Assembly: GCA_011634665.1 (NCBI GenBank)
Contig: WAEK01000002.1
Coordinates: 1,199,001-1,263,000, forward strand
DNA: 64,000 nt
DNA from: Mortierella sp. BCC40632
Taxonomy: Eukaryota; Mortierellomycota; Mortierellomycetes; Mortierellales; Mortierellaceae
Direction: 5' to 3'
Shown here: in pieces, positions 11,707-24,891 of the stretch
How the letters are laid out: the number at the start of each line of letters is the position of its first letter
Numbering within the stretch: the stretch's first letter is position 1
The notes under the pieces: generated by a model
Databases searched by the model: none
What the model was told of the DNA's origin: nothing
The model's input: the letters and a program-made list of their open reading frames with translations, nothing else
Position numbers and translations under genes: made by a program

Positions 11707-12505
11707 CAAGACAAGACAAGAAAGGATGAAAATGAAGGAATGTGCCAGGCTGTCGGGCAGCCAGACTGTCCAGCCTGGAGACAGCTCTGGGCGAAGTTGG
11801 GACTCAAGGCTTTAACTGGCAACAGGGAACGAAAAACAAAAAAAAAAAAAAAAAAGGTACAGGAGGTCCCAGGAGGCCAAAGGGATCAGGGAAAAAAAAA
11901 AAAGGGACTAAGGAGAAAATTATATTGAGCCACGCCTAGAGAAGAAAAAAAAAAAGAAATGCAGTGTCCCTTTTTTTTTTTTTTTTCTCTCGCAGTCTCG
12001 CCTCCTCAACTCATTTGAGGATCCGTGTCCCCAAAAAGGACCTAAAAGGCGGGACCAGGAATGAGTTCAGAGTCAACGACAGCAACAGCAGCAACAAAAA
12101 AAAAGTGCTCAGGTGTTTTTGATCTGAGCATTCCTAGGATGTGAATCATTATCAAGCCGACAGAGGGCGCCTGGGGCTCGGTCCGAAAGGCAGATGCTCC
12201 CGAGCTGGTACTCAATAGACAGCGGGAGAGAAGGGAGAGAGCGAGAGAGAGAGAGTGAGAGTGAGAGAGACTGCTGCCAGTCTGAGAGTATCAAGGTTGT
12301 TTATCAGCCTCAAGACACATCCTGATCGATCAACTATGTTGTCCGAGGTCCGTGCGGATAATCGTCGTCAATGGGCCGAGCGTGCAGTCCAGCCCTGAAA
12401 AAATAGAGCGTGGCGAGATGAGACGGAGCGATGATGGAGAGCGATCGAAGATCCTCCTGGCCTCATTCAGCATCAGACACCCTACACGCAGATCATTCAG
12501 ACTAA

Positions 12506-12552
<47 letters not shown>

Positions 12553-14779
12553 TCACTCGCACTCACACACACTCTCAGATAGCATCTTCTAAGCAGTCAC
12601 AGGCATCTGACGATCTCGTTTTTTTTTTTTTTTTTTTTTTATAAGAATTAGGCTGAGCTCGCGGCAAAATTACCACGGACTTTCTCCCACTCTCACTCTC
12701 TCTCTCTCGCACCCCAAAAGCCTCATGGACAAATAGACCAGAACCAGAGATGGAGCCGTACATTCGGCCCGGGAAGAATGGACTGTGGGCGCCGTCTATG
12801 GTCTATCAAGGCATGTGCGGTGTTTTGGACTGGCGATGGTACCTGACCAGTCTTTTCTCTCTTTTTTTTTTTTTTTTTTTTTTGTTGTGGCGGAGGTTGC
12901 GGGCCTAATGGCGCGATGGACGACCAGTTGGTCCGACCGACTCTTCCCTGTGCAGCCCTCACAATTGTCTCCGCTCAACCCGCGGTTCGGCATTTCCTCT
13001 TTCGTCATCCACATCTGAGCTGTGACACACATTATTAGGGTAAGTGAGCGAGATGATTAACAGAGTGAAGGGAAGAGAGTAAGCGGACGCGCACGCGCGA
13101 GAGAGAGGGAGGGAGGGAGGGAGAGAGAGAGGGCATACACACACATGTATGAACCTCGGGGCGTGGGCGAAATACACTTGCCCTTTGTCTTAAGTCTGTT
13201 CTGTTGCTGCAGAGCGCCATGCGGGGGAGAGAGAGCAACAGCAGAAGAGGGGCAATGGGGCTGCGGCTCTCGCGCGGACTTTTTGTGCGATCGTTACCTA
13301 CTACTTCTCTTACAATTGCATACAGAGTACAAACAGAACATGGCCATGACGATGGTCAAGTTGTTGGGGAGGGAGGGAGGGAGGGAACAGGGGGAAAGAA
13401 AACACAGCCGTTGAGGTGCATGGAAACATGGATGGCGCCCAACATCATCACCCTGCTGGAGTAGTTGAAAAAATGGAAGGATGGAGGATGGATCGGCGCG
13501 AGTGCCGGTGCCCCGGAGAGGAAACAGAACTGTCAGCTGAGCCAGGCTGTCTAGACAAGGGACCCACCTTAGTTTGGTTCTTCCTCCCAGTCAGGTGCTT
13601 CGCCGGAGAGGAGGAACAGTCCCCCCGCTCCCGGGGGACAAGAGGGGACAGATCACCAACATGACGAGACCTGGACCAAGAATGCCCAACAACCCAACAA
13701 TGACAGGACGACCGATGGGATGGGCCCACAAAAATAAAAATAATAAAGACAAAGAGAAGGAGAATGAGAGAGCCGAACCTTCTCTCCTTAAGCTTCTCGC
13801 GTGGACGAAAAGACAGAGAGATAGAGAAGGTGTAGAAGAGACCTTTGGTTCTCCATCCCCTCCCCTCCCCTTGCCCTTTGTGTCTCTTTTTCTCGATCTC
13901 GCTTTTACGCTGAGAGATCTCGACAGTATTCTATATCGGCCCCGTTTTTCATTCCTCTCAAGCCCCGACCCCCCGCTGGAAATTATTTTTCCATCCGATT
14001 CAACGACAGCACGGGGTCGTTGCTATTGGCTACATACCCTGTCCCTCATCTTCTTCTCTTCATGGTCCCTGCCACTCTGTCCCAATTACTCTCTCTCTCT
14101 TCCATTGTCATGCCTCGTGTCTATACTCTCCCCCCTTTTTTTTCTTTATCCATGTTATTGGTTTTGACCGACGTGGATGTAAAGTGGAGACAAGCACATG
14201 GACTCTAGTAGACTCCGCAAAGACACTTGACTGAAGGATTCGATTTATCGAGTGACAGTACTACCTGTACTAGAGAGTTACTCAGTGTGTACAAAAGAGT
14301 TGCCTGTCAATGGCGTAGTCAATAGAATAATAGTGCCTGGGCGAAATGCAAGGCCACAGGTGTACCCCTTCTCTCAGAGACGAACCATCCTTCTCTTCTT
14401 TTTTTTTTTTTTTTTTTCTTTGAGTTGAAAAAGAGCGTCGGCGAGAACAGGGGTGAGCAAATTGTCAAGAAAAGAAGTGAAAAAAGTGTAGGAGGGAGGA
14501 AGGGCCCATATATGGCAACTGCCCGAGAAGGTTTGTCTGTTCGCGCGCATTTTTTTTTTTGCAGGCTTTGGAGATCTTTTTTTTTTTTTTTTTTTTTGGC
14601 ACTACCTTTCTCGCGCGAGATATGATGCCTTTTAGCTCCTCCTGTGTCTGGGCCCTAACTATATAGCCTATACAGGTTGACATTATAAAATAGTGACATT
14701 TAAAAGGAGAGAAAGAAAAAAGTGTGAACGTGTGCGTGTGTGTATGTGTTAGAATGATAGAAAAAGAAAGGGAAAGAGT

Positions 14780-14825
<46 letters not shown>

Positions 14826-15174
14826 TGCCCACGCCCAAAGAGATGCATGTCGGTGCACATGTCTCGTCGGCGTCAACGGATTTGACTGTTTCCGAGATTT
14901 AGACCAGCGTGGGTAAGGACGTCGTTCCCCCCTTCTTCTGCTCTCCGCTTCCACAATGGGTTATACACAATCCTATTTTTCTCCTCTTGGTTCGTCTGTC
15001 GACTGACCCTATTGACGACAAATGACCCCCGCGCGGTACAATTGGACCATGCGGGGGGGAGGGGAGTGGGGGTGTGAAAGAGCGAGAGAGAAAAAGGTCT
15101 TTCAAAAGAGAAGAGGGGAAAGGAGGTTAGTGGGGAGGGAGGGAGACAAGAGTAACAAAGAGACTGTCTGGACA

Positions 15175-15206
<32 letters not shown>

Positions 15207-16520
15207 CCGGGCGCAAGCAATAAAGAAACACGCCCCGAATTGAACCCATCTCCGGAGCAAGTCTCAGTTGGCTGCTTTGCTCTCTCTCTCTCTCTTTGTC
15301 TTTTTTTCTATCTTCTCTTTGCTTGCTCGGCTTTCATGTGCGACAGCAAGGCCAGGCACCGCGCGTCTCCACACGTTGGCCGAGGCCCTGGACCAAGACT
15401 TGCTTGCTTTGCCATGGACATTAAATTTCTATTTTTTTTTTTTTTTTTTTTTTTTTTTGGCTCCGGCATTAAGATTGTCACTTGGCATTGGACAACCACC
15501 TGGCCCTGGCCCTAGCCCTGGCCCTGGCCCTGATCCTGATCCTGGCCTTGGCCCTGACCTCTCTCCTTGGAGAAGAGATCCTGCAGATCTGCTCACCACT
15601 GGCGATGCAGCCCATCTGTGAGGAGTGAGAATCGATAGGTTTGGGCGAGGGTGATCAGCGAGGACGTGGAGGGAGAATAGAGTCGAATGAATGGGATGTG
15701 AGTGAGAAGGAAACAGGCGACGGAGCCAAAAGTGAGACGAGCAGGCGTGGAGAGCGACCGGGGCAAGCGGAGCCATTATTGGGCGGGGCGTGTGTCAGAG
15801 TCGGTGCAGAGAGTAAGCGAGAGAATGAAAGAGAGTGTATGTGTTTGCAGCAGCGTGCATGGCGTCCGAGAAGGAAGGAGAGCAGGAATGAAGTGGAGAG
15901 AGAGGGGCACCCGTCAGCAAGAAAGGCAAAGGGTGGGAGGGTAGGAGTAGGGATGGCGATGGACCGAGATCAAAAACGGGTTTTCTTATAGCTGGCCCAA
16001 CAGGTCCAGCGGGCGCAGATCGGCCTGGGAGACAAGCGAATCGTCGCTGGCTCTGCGTCACGGCCGTGCCTCATGGCCGCTCCGTCAGTCGGAGTCCCTA
16101 TCGGTGGATGGACAGAGAGAAGGTTGAGAGTGTGTGAGTGAGTGAGTGGGTGAGTGTATGTGTGTGTGTGTGTGTGTATGAGTGCGTGTGTGTGTGTTTG
16201 TATTATGAGGGTGAGGGTGAGAGAAAGATAGAATGAGAGAAAGAGAGAATGAAAAAAAAAAAAAAGGATGGCTTCGGTAGCGATAATGTCATTCTTTATT
16301 ACTACTTGAGCTTGTCCTTTCTTCTTCTTCTTCTTCTTCTTCTTCTTCCTTTTCCTTTTCACCTTCTCCTGTTGCATCCCCCGCACCCTGACCTGCCCAC
16401 TGTCCGACAGATCCGATCTTTGACTCTTTTTTTTTTTTAGTAGTCGGCCATTCGCCTCTCTCTCTGACTCTCTGACTCTCAGTCACTCACTCTCTCGTTA
16501 GTTCACTTCACTCTCCTTTG

Positions 16521-16576
<56 letters not shown>

Positions 16577-16632
16577 CCTTCTCTTCTTCCTTCTCTCTTC
16601 TTTCCTTTTTCCTTTCTCCTTTCTTTTCTTCT

Positions 16633-16683
<51 letters not shown>

Positions 16684-17300
16684 TTCTCTCTTTCTCTCTT
16701 TATCTCTATCTCTCTCTCTCTCGCGCGTATCTCTCTCGTTGGGCTCCCTCCCCCGGGCGCCTCCACGCGGCGGCGGGATCGATGGCCGTTCATTCCCGCA
16801 TTAATTCATTCGTTCGTTAAATTCGTTAATTCATTAAATTCATTCGGCTCTCTCTCTCTGGCTGCAAAAATCCATCGGATCACCGGACCGGCCTTTTTCC
16901 TGCCCTCTCTCGGTTGCGCACGCCACCTCCTCTTCCACCTCCCGCCGCCCTATCCGCGCTTCTCCACCTCCTCTTTCCAGCCTCGATCCACGTCTTATCT
17001 CCCCCACGCCCTGGCCGCTCTCGCCTCTGCATCAGCATCTACCCCATCCGCACTTCGCCCAACTCGCCCGTCCCGCGTGCGTGCACCCCGCTTTTCTTCT
17101 CCTCTCTCTCTCTCTTCCTCTTTCTCTCTTAGTTCGCTCGCCTGCTCGCGTCTTTTCGCCTCCCTTTTCTGCCACTTTTCTCGCATACCAAGGCCATTCC
17201 TCACTCCTCCGTCCCCTTCTCTTCCTTCTCCATCTCTTTGCCCACCCTGTTCCTCCTGGCCGACCTACAGATCTATTCTTCCTCATAGCCTCCCCCAATC
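11509..17300. repeat. 5.8 kb gene-poor stretch rich in simple repeats
   Basis: No convincing gene is found; the open frames here are translations of low-complexity DNA. Notable items are: an A run of 48 bases at 11657-11704; CT repeats at about 12511-12548; an A/T-run cluster at 12618-12641; GA repeats at about 14788-14821; CA repeats at about 15175-15202; GGCCCT/GATCCT tandem units at about 15498-15556; (TTC)n at about 16319-16348; a CT-rich block at 16515-16740 containing (TA)n at 16643-16680; and ATTC/GTTA-type short tandems at 16800-16846. The distal part is probably the promoter or leader of the ERT1-like gene at 17301. Confidence 0.6.
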
Positions 17301-19389
17301 ATGGCTGCCACAGCGACGATCTCGGCCTCGACATCTCTCTCTGTGGTATCCAGATCGGCCATGACCCTCGTCAGTGCCCCCACCGCTGTTGCTGCTGCAG
17401 GCCTTGCCGCTCCCCTAAGCCCGCCCAGTTCACCCACCAGCTCGACAGGCCCTACTGGTGCTGATGGTCTTGACAATGTTCCACTGCTCAAGCGCGATGT
17501 CTCCCATTCTGCAGAATCGCAGGACTCTGTCCATGCCTTGACCTTGGCCCCAGCAGCCGCTCCATCCCCCGTTTCGGAGCCGGCCTCGCCTCCACCCATG
17601 TTGGCCTCCGATCCTGTCTGTGATATGCCCGATGTGCCATTACCTGCTCCTTCGCTCGAGTTGCCTCACAGTGCTGGTGCTGGCCACCAGGCACCGATCT
17701 ATGCCTCATCCTTGTCCGATCTTGGTCTAGTCGCAACAGATGCAGCAACAGTAGCACCATTCACAGCAACAGCAGCAGCAGCAGCAACACAAGCAACACA
17801 AGCAACACAAGCAATCATCTCATTTGCAAAAGTTGAGGTTGCAGCCACGGAGTCAACAACAGCAGCCACAGCAGCAGCCACAGAAACTGCCATCCCCACG
17901 ACAACAACGGCAACGACATCCATTGCAACAAGTACCGCCCCTACCGAGACTGCGCTCACAGGCGTCGCTGTGGCCTCGACCTCTGTCTCCGAGGCAACCA
18001 CATTCTTTGACGACGTGATCAACGCGCGCCAACCCCCCGCCAACATCCTGACACTGAGTCCCACGACCTCGTTGCCCGAAGTGTATCATGACTTTTTCGA
18101 TAACCATCCCGAGTTGTTCGACTCGGATCTCTCCTCGGACCCAGAGATGGATGAGCTTATGGTTGATCTGGATGGTGAAGAATATTCACCTGCCATGGCC
18201 GCGGTCTTGCGTGCGCGCGCCATGGGTGACAAGACCCCCGCCCCCATGTGAGTACCTCTCTCTCTCTCTTTCTCTCTTTTTTTCCCTTTTCGACCGCCCT
18301 CTTTCTTTGTAGCCTTGCACGACAGTCTGCATTGCATTGCATAGACCGATGACGATGAAGAAGATGGGGTGAATGGCTGCTTTAGAAGAGGGGGTCAATC
18401 CGTCCGTCAGGCAGTTGGTGGTGGTCTATATCTTTCCTGGCATCTTCTCTCCCACGATCGGATCGATCCCAGCTGAGCCTGATGAGCTGAGCTGAGCTGG
18501 GCTGGGATGGGTCAGAGACGAAACGAAACGAGAAAGAGAGTGTGTGTGAGTGAATGAGTGGGAGGATGAGAGTAAGAGTGAGTGAGAAACGGATAGACAG
18601 ATGGCCCGGCCAAAGTGGAACGGTACTCGTCCCAACAGCGCCTTTTTTTTTTTTTTTCTCGCTTCGGAGTTTTTTTCTCTGAAAGAGACTTTGAGGCACC
18701 CAGGCCACATCTCTCTCTCTCTCTCTCACTTCTTGTCCTTCTTGCTCTTACTCTAACTCTTACTCACACGCATGGCGATTGATTACCTGCCAACAGAGAC
18801 ATACCCCCCTCCCACCCACCGGCCCTGCTGGCTGTGCATGGACCGTGGGCTAAAAAGTCAACAAATGCGTGTGTGAATATGTGTGTCGATCTGGCCTGGC
18901 CTGGCATGGTCTTGCCTTGCCTTGCCATGCCATGAGATTCCTCTCCTCTTCTCTTCTCTCTCGCTCTCTCCATCTATCTCTCTCGTCGTCAAAAAGCTAT
19001 GCTCTCTCTTTCTCTCTTTGTCCTCCCCTCTCTTCCCCCCTCACATGGCAATAACGACGAGATACACACAGCAGACCAGCTCAAAGTGGCCGGGTGGTTC
19101 CTCCTAAATGGCCCGGCGAGCTTCCTTAAACTTCCACAGTGATCCTCACTTTTCCTTGTGAGTTTGTGTGAGTTTGCCTCGCCCTTGGACTAGACACTTG
19201 CTCCCCACATCCGTCTCCACTGTCTGTCCCACGGGGGAGGAGAGGATGGAGATAAAGAGAAAGGGTAGGAGGGCAAAAGAAGAAAATAAGGTCTCCACAG
19301 CCCCACAAGAGCGTTCGCCCGAGTCCGTGGGCACTCTCAACCCTGCATTGAATCTGCCCACCCATCTCATCCGTCCCTTTCCGGCACCG

Positions 19390-19425
<36 letters not shown>

Positions 19426-22211
19426 TTCTTTCTTTCTTCTCTTTCTCTTTCTCTTTTTCCTCCTCTTTCGCCCTTTCTTTTCCTCTCCCCTGTGGCTCTT
19501 TAGCCAAGCACCTTTGATTGCAGACCGTCCCAAGCTCGAGACGATTGACACCATCAACCTGATGCTTCACCACCACCCACAAACGGGTCAAGGCCGTCTT
19601 TCATTGGCAACTCATGCGATGGGTCCGGGCGGACCAAACTGCTTTGGTACAGATGAGCAACATCAGGCACCTCAACGACGCAAGAAGGCTAGTCGCGCGT
19701 AAGTTTCAATTCTCTAACTGTGTTCCTTCCCCCAGTCTGCAGATGTACTGTTGTTTGGACAGAAATGGGGGGAAAAGGGGGTGTGAGAGTAAAGCATGTC
19801 CCTGACCTTTTTTTTTTTTTTTTTTGGTCCTATTCGTTTTTTCCTTTCTTGTGCACCAGTTGCTTCCACTGTCAAAAGGCCCACCTGACCTGCGACGACT
19901 GTAAGTTGTTCCCTCCTTATTTTCTCATTGTACACATACATTCTCGGATAATGTTTCTCTACTCAAGAAGCAAATACTTACCCCGGATTATCTATGCGTG
20001 GAACGAAAATAATCATCATAATTCATAGCCCGGCCATGCCAGCGATGCATCAAGCGCGACCTGGCAGGCTCTTGCACAGACGGGATCCGTAAAAAGGCCA
20101 AATATCTCCAGGACTCGGCGCCTCAGCAGCAGGCTGCTGAGCAGCGTCCCCTGCAGGGTAAGTCAAAAAGAAAGGGATAAAATGGCCCAGATTCTCAATG
20201 GAACCTCTCTTCTCTCTCTCTCTCTCACTTTCTTGGAACCACACACACCCCTATTTCCCATCTCTCTTCACTGTCTCTATCTCCATCTCTATCTCACTCG
20301 ACACACACCCTTTTTCTCTTTCTTCCTCTTCTATCTTCTTTCTGCCTTTCGGTCTTTTACTAACCTCTTTCATTTTCACTCCCACCCTTCCCTCCACTTT
20401 TTCACTCTTGTTCCACCGCCTACTCTTCATTTACCAGAGTCGCCGCTGAACGACGCCCAGGCTCTGTTCAGCTTCCCCAATGTCCCGTCCTCCGCCCCGA
20501 CAGCGACTCTCTCCTCCATAGCCTCCTCTCTCCAATCGGCACTTTCGTCGACGGCAACGACCACCTGTACAGTATCCTCTTCTCCTCTGTCGTCGCCTTC
20601 GTCTCTCGCCTGTAATACTATTGCGACTACCGCCTCTTCTCCTTCTTCAGCAGACACTCTTTCAGCAACTTCACCACCCGCCCACGGTTTTGGTTCCGAG
20701 GCTATCAACCTTGAGTATACTATTCTTTCGACCATGCTCTCTTCACCTTCTATTACTTCGGATACGTCCCCGGCCACACTCGGAGGAGCGATGACTTCTT
20801 CGACTTTGAACCCAACTATCTCGTCTTCGTCTTCTGTTTCTTCACCCAACAGACTTTCGTCTGACTTGTCGTTGGTCGAGAACTGGCAACGACAGGGAGC
20901 CCTTGAGGCCATGGCCAATTCACTCCATGGAAACACAAGTCATCACTTCCAGCAGCTTCAACAGCAGCAACTTCATCGTCAACAGCAGCAGCAGCAGCAA
21001 TCTCCACAGCAGCAGCAGCAGCAGCATCAACAGCATTCATCGGGACAACAGGTGAATGGTCACCGTGGATCTTCTTCTTCCTCCTCTTCAACCACGACCA
21101 TGACAGCGACCACGGGAACGGGTACAGGTGGAGCAGGAGCCGTGTCGAGAGGAAGCAAGCGCAAGTTCCCGAGCAACACGCCCGAGAATGTCTATGCCAA
21201 CACGAAGCAACCGTTTAACTATACGGAAGGATTCCACTACCTGCTTCGCTATGTCCGTGAAAGGTATTGTCACTTTTTGTTTAGAGGGGAGAGGGGAAAG
21301 GGAGATTGCGGTAGAAGATGGTTTAGTGGATGCGATAATTTTTCACACGGACCTCTGGTTCTTATTGTTATTGTTACTTTCTTTCTTCTTGGTTGCTGAC
21401 GAAATATGACCTTCCCCCTTCTTCCCATGGGCTCTCAATTTTTTTTTTTTTTTTTTTTTTTATAATTATTCGTACAATTTTTTTTTTTTAGGATGGACAA
21501 GGAAGAGATGATGCGGATCTGTCGAGCAATGGCCATGTTCCGACCCTCGTTTATCGCGTTGATCATGAACTTGACCCCCGAAGATCTTGTCTTTATGGAG
21601 ACTTGCTTCCAGCGCACCATCCTTGTAAGTTTTATCTTTTTTTTTCTTCATCTGGGACGTTACTCTGATACCTGAAATGAAAACCCTCATTCGATACCAA
21701 TCGCTGACTCGTTTCTCTCTTTTTCTCTCTCTCTCTCTCTACCCACTTTGTTTCTTGATACAATTTCCTTTTTGGGTTCTTCCCCCCTTCCCCCCCTTCT
21801 TTCCCCTCTTTCTTCTTTCCTTCTTTGTCTTTCCCGCTTGACTTTGTGGACAAACAGGAATTCGAAAAGTTGATCAGTTTCTCGGGCACTCCCACAGTCG
21901 TGTGGCGTCGAACGGGAGAGATTGCGTTGGTGGGCAAAGAGTTTTCTCTATTGACGCAATGGAGTCGGGATCAACTTGTGGGCAAGAAGACCTATATTTA
22001 TGAATTGATGGATCATCAATCTGCAGTTGAATATTGGGAGAAATTCTCGACCCATGCCTTTGAGAATACGGAACAGACCGTGATGACCACCTGTATCTTG
22101 CTCAGCCCTACCAACAGAGTCGTCCCTTGTACGTTTTGCTTTACAATCAAGAGAGATATCTTTGATATCCCCTTGGCCATTGTCGGCAACTTTTTGCCCA
22201 TCCTCTCTTAA
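17301..22211 (+). CDS. ERT1: Zn2Cys6 transcription factor, ERT1/RDS2/AcuK type
   Basis: Proteins of this family bind DNA and switch metabolism between fermentation and non-fermentable carbon sources, including gluconeogenesis genes. Exons are 17301-18247, 19504-19698, 19860-19900, 20029-20157, 20438-21263, 21492-21624 and 21858-22211 (874 residues). The zinc cluster is assembled from exons 3 and 4: [14 protein letters not shown] followed by [15 protein letters not shown], six cysteines, then [12 protein letters not shown], which is the family signature. After a Ser/Thr and poly-Gln region comes [20 protein letters not shown], and a C-terminal PAS-like domain ([20 protein letters not shown] to [10 protein letters not shown]). 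The first 316 residues are low-complexity Ala/Thr/Pro with an acidic end. The start and the 1,256-base first intron are less certain than exons 2-7. Confidence 0.88.
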
Positions 22212-22944
22212 AGACCACTTTTTTTTTTTAAGAAAAAAAAAAAAAAAAGTGTGAGAGAGAGGGTGAACAAGAGATGGTCACATCCCCCTCCCCCCTTGAT
22301 CTCCCGACCATGTTAAAGAAAGACAGAGACCACGGTGCCAGGAACAAAAAAAGGGGGGAGATCATGTTAAGGATCCCCTCTTTGATCTGGAATAAGCCGG
22401 TTTTATCCTGCTGATTCTTTTCGTGTATGTGTATGTTTTCCTTTTCTTATTACTTTCCGTCTCTTTATGGACGGATCGTTGTTTTACTCTCTCTCATGTT
22501 TTTTTTTTGTTAATCATTCACCCGGTGTTCTTTTAGCTGTGTATACATCCATCCGTCTTCCTCCTCCTTCATTTTACCCTCGTCAACATTTTTTTTTTTT
22601 TCATTTTTCATTATTTTTTTTTTTCTTATGTCACCATGGTTCTCTTTCTCTCCCCCTTTATTTTTGTTACTCTCTTTTTTTCCTCCTCCTCCTCCTCCCT
22701 CCCCCTTATTACTATCCCTATTGCTATTGTTCTCATCCCTACTACCAATTATTACTATTACCATGTAAGAAAGAAAGAAAGAAAGAAAAAATGGCGTAAA
22801 TCCCAATGCTACTCTGTACAAAAAGAACAAAAAAAGAAAAAAGAAAAAACGAATAAACCCAGTGTATTATAGGTTCCGTACTTGTTCCTCATTTTCCCTC
22901 ATTATATTACGAGTTTAGTATAAATGACATAAAAGAGAGTCGGG

Positions 22945-23002
<58 letters not shown>

Positions 23003-23011
23003 TGATACATC
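22212..23011. other. intergenic between convergent genes
   Basis: This is a 3' region with T/A runs, TCC/TAC-rich low complexity at about 22680-22760, an AAAG run near 22770 and a (GA)n microsatellite at about 22943-22994. No gene is seen. Confidence 0.6.
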
Positions 23012-24814
23012 TCATGAATTCAGATAAGGTGCATCACAGGACTCTGCCATAGACTCTGTCATCTCAGGAGGTTCAGGCCCAAGGACCTGAACAGGCAAGA
23101 TCTCGGCCAACGGTGCCAAAAATGCCAATGGTTTGGATTCTTCCAAAGCCGGGTCTTGGAGCACTGTCGAGATCGGAGTCGTCTCCTCCTCTATCATCCT
23201 CTTCGTCATCATGGAGGAAGAACAAGACAAATGCAAATGTCGTCGTGATTGATAGAGACACCAGATAAAAAGTAGGATCGAAATTGTGACCACAGAAATC
23301 GCAATCTTGTATTGTCGAAAAAGTCGGATCGATCGGCGCTCGAGTTCAATCTCATATTTTAGTCGGTTCAACTAACAATCAAAAGCGAGGAAGGAAAAGA
23401 AAATAGAATGAGATGACGTCCCCAAAGTTCCAATCAATTCAAGTGGACCAGTTCACATGATCCTCTCCTACGAAAGAATCAATTTGCTCCGCACACTCTT
23501 CCTTTCTCCACGCTTTCCACTCTTTCTCTCACACACACTCTCTCTCTTTCAATCACTCCCAGGAACCACTCAACAACAAAGGAAAGTAGGGAGAGTATCT
23601 CCTTACATTGACTCGAGCAGCGGCCATGATCCTGGTGCAAATGATGATCCGGTCATTCACATCCTGGAGTTTTTGGATGACTGTCTCTGCCAGGGTCAAC
23701 CCCGTCGATGGAGAAGGCTCAAGTGCAGTCTGAACATCTTGACTATCGATCGCTCGTTGCATCGTCGACATCAGTCGCTAATTTCACATCATTTTTGGTG
23801 GTGGGGGGGGGGGCAGTTGAAAAAAAAAAAAAAAAAAAAGGAGTATTAGGTATCCTCTCTAGTCAAAGAAATGCTCGATCTAAAAGGACAAAGAAAATGA
23901 ACTTGGCGAAATCACATCGTCTTCAATAACGAATAGACAGCACATACACAAACACACATACACACACACACATACACACACACATACACACACACATGCA
24001 CATACCCTGCTTCCATCCTCCAAATCATCAAGCTTGTGAACACATTCTTCGATATGCTTCATCTTTCGAGTGGCCAATTCTCGGGTCGCACAAATTTTTT
24101 CCTCCATGTTCTTTATCCGAATCGCCATTACGCACATCAGTAAATCCACCTCACTATTTTCAACAACAACAACAACAACAACAATAACAATAACAATAAC
24201 AATAGGACGTTAGAGAGAGAGAGCGACGGAGAGACAGACGGAGAGACAGAGAGACAGAGAGATTGGTCGTGCAAAACCGTTCAAGTCAGGTAACACAGAC
24301 AGTTTTGTTTCAAATGCACTGCCATTTACCACATCCTTACGTTTTCTCTGCACAGGCCTCGTTCGGTTTATCGATACCCTGCAACATAAACAACCCAAAG
24401 CTGGTCTGTTGAAGGAACTTGGGTCGGTCTTTCAACGTCGCCACGTCCCCTGAAGGTCCTGATATCATGGGGGATGGCATATCTGAAAAGAAAAGAAAAA
24501 GAAAAAAAAAGAAAGAAAAGAAGATCTTGTGTGAGCATCACGCCTTCGAGAATTAAAAAAAAAGAAAAAAACTTGTGAACAAGTAAGGAGGAAGGAAGGA
24601 CTAGTACCTCGGAGACCAATTAGAGAAATATCGATATAGTTCATAAACTCATTTTTTTGCTTCAGGGACGGAGACTCGAGCCATAGAATGTTGGATTTCT
24701 CATAGTTGGTAATCGAAAACACAGCCGAGTCACCTAAAACGAGAAGGAAATCAGAACAATGTAAGAAAGAAGAGGAGGTTACACTAGACCCCGTCATCAT
24801 CACCATCATCATTA

Positions 24815-24891
<77 letters not shown>

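Noticed and set aside
15268..15991. Frames with Gly-Pro-Asp and Arg/Glu-rich translations
   Set aside because: These are translations of tandem GGCCCT units and GA-rich DNA. They show no family, splice context or normal composition.
24780..24890. Long (CT)n tract as a possible CRISPR-like or regulatory array
   Set aside because: It is a plain dinucleotide microsatellite inside an intron of the unknown minus-strand gene, with no spacers.
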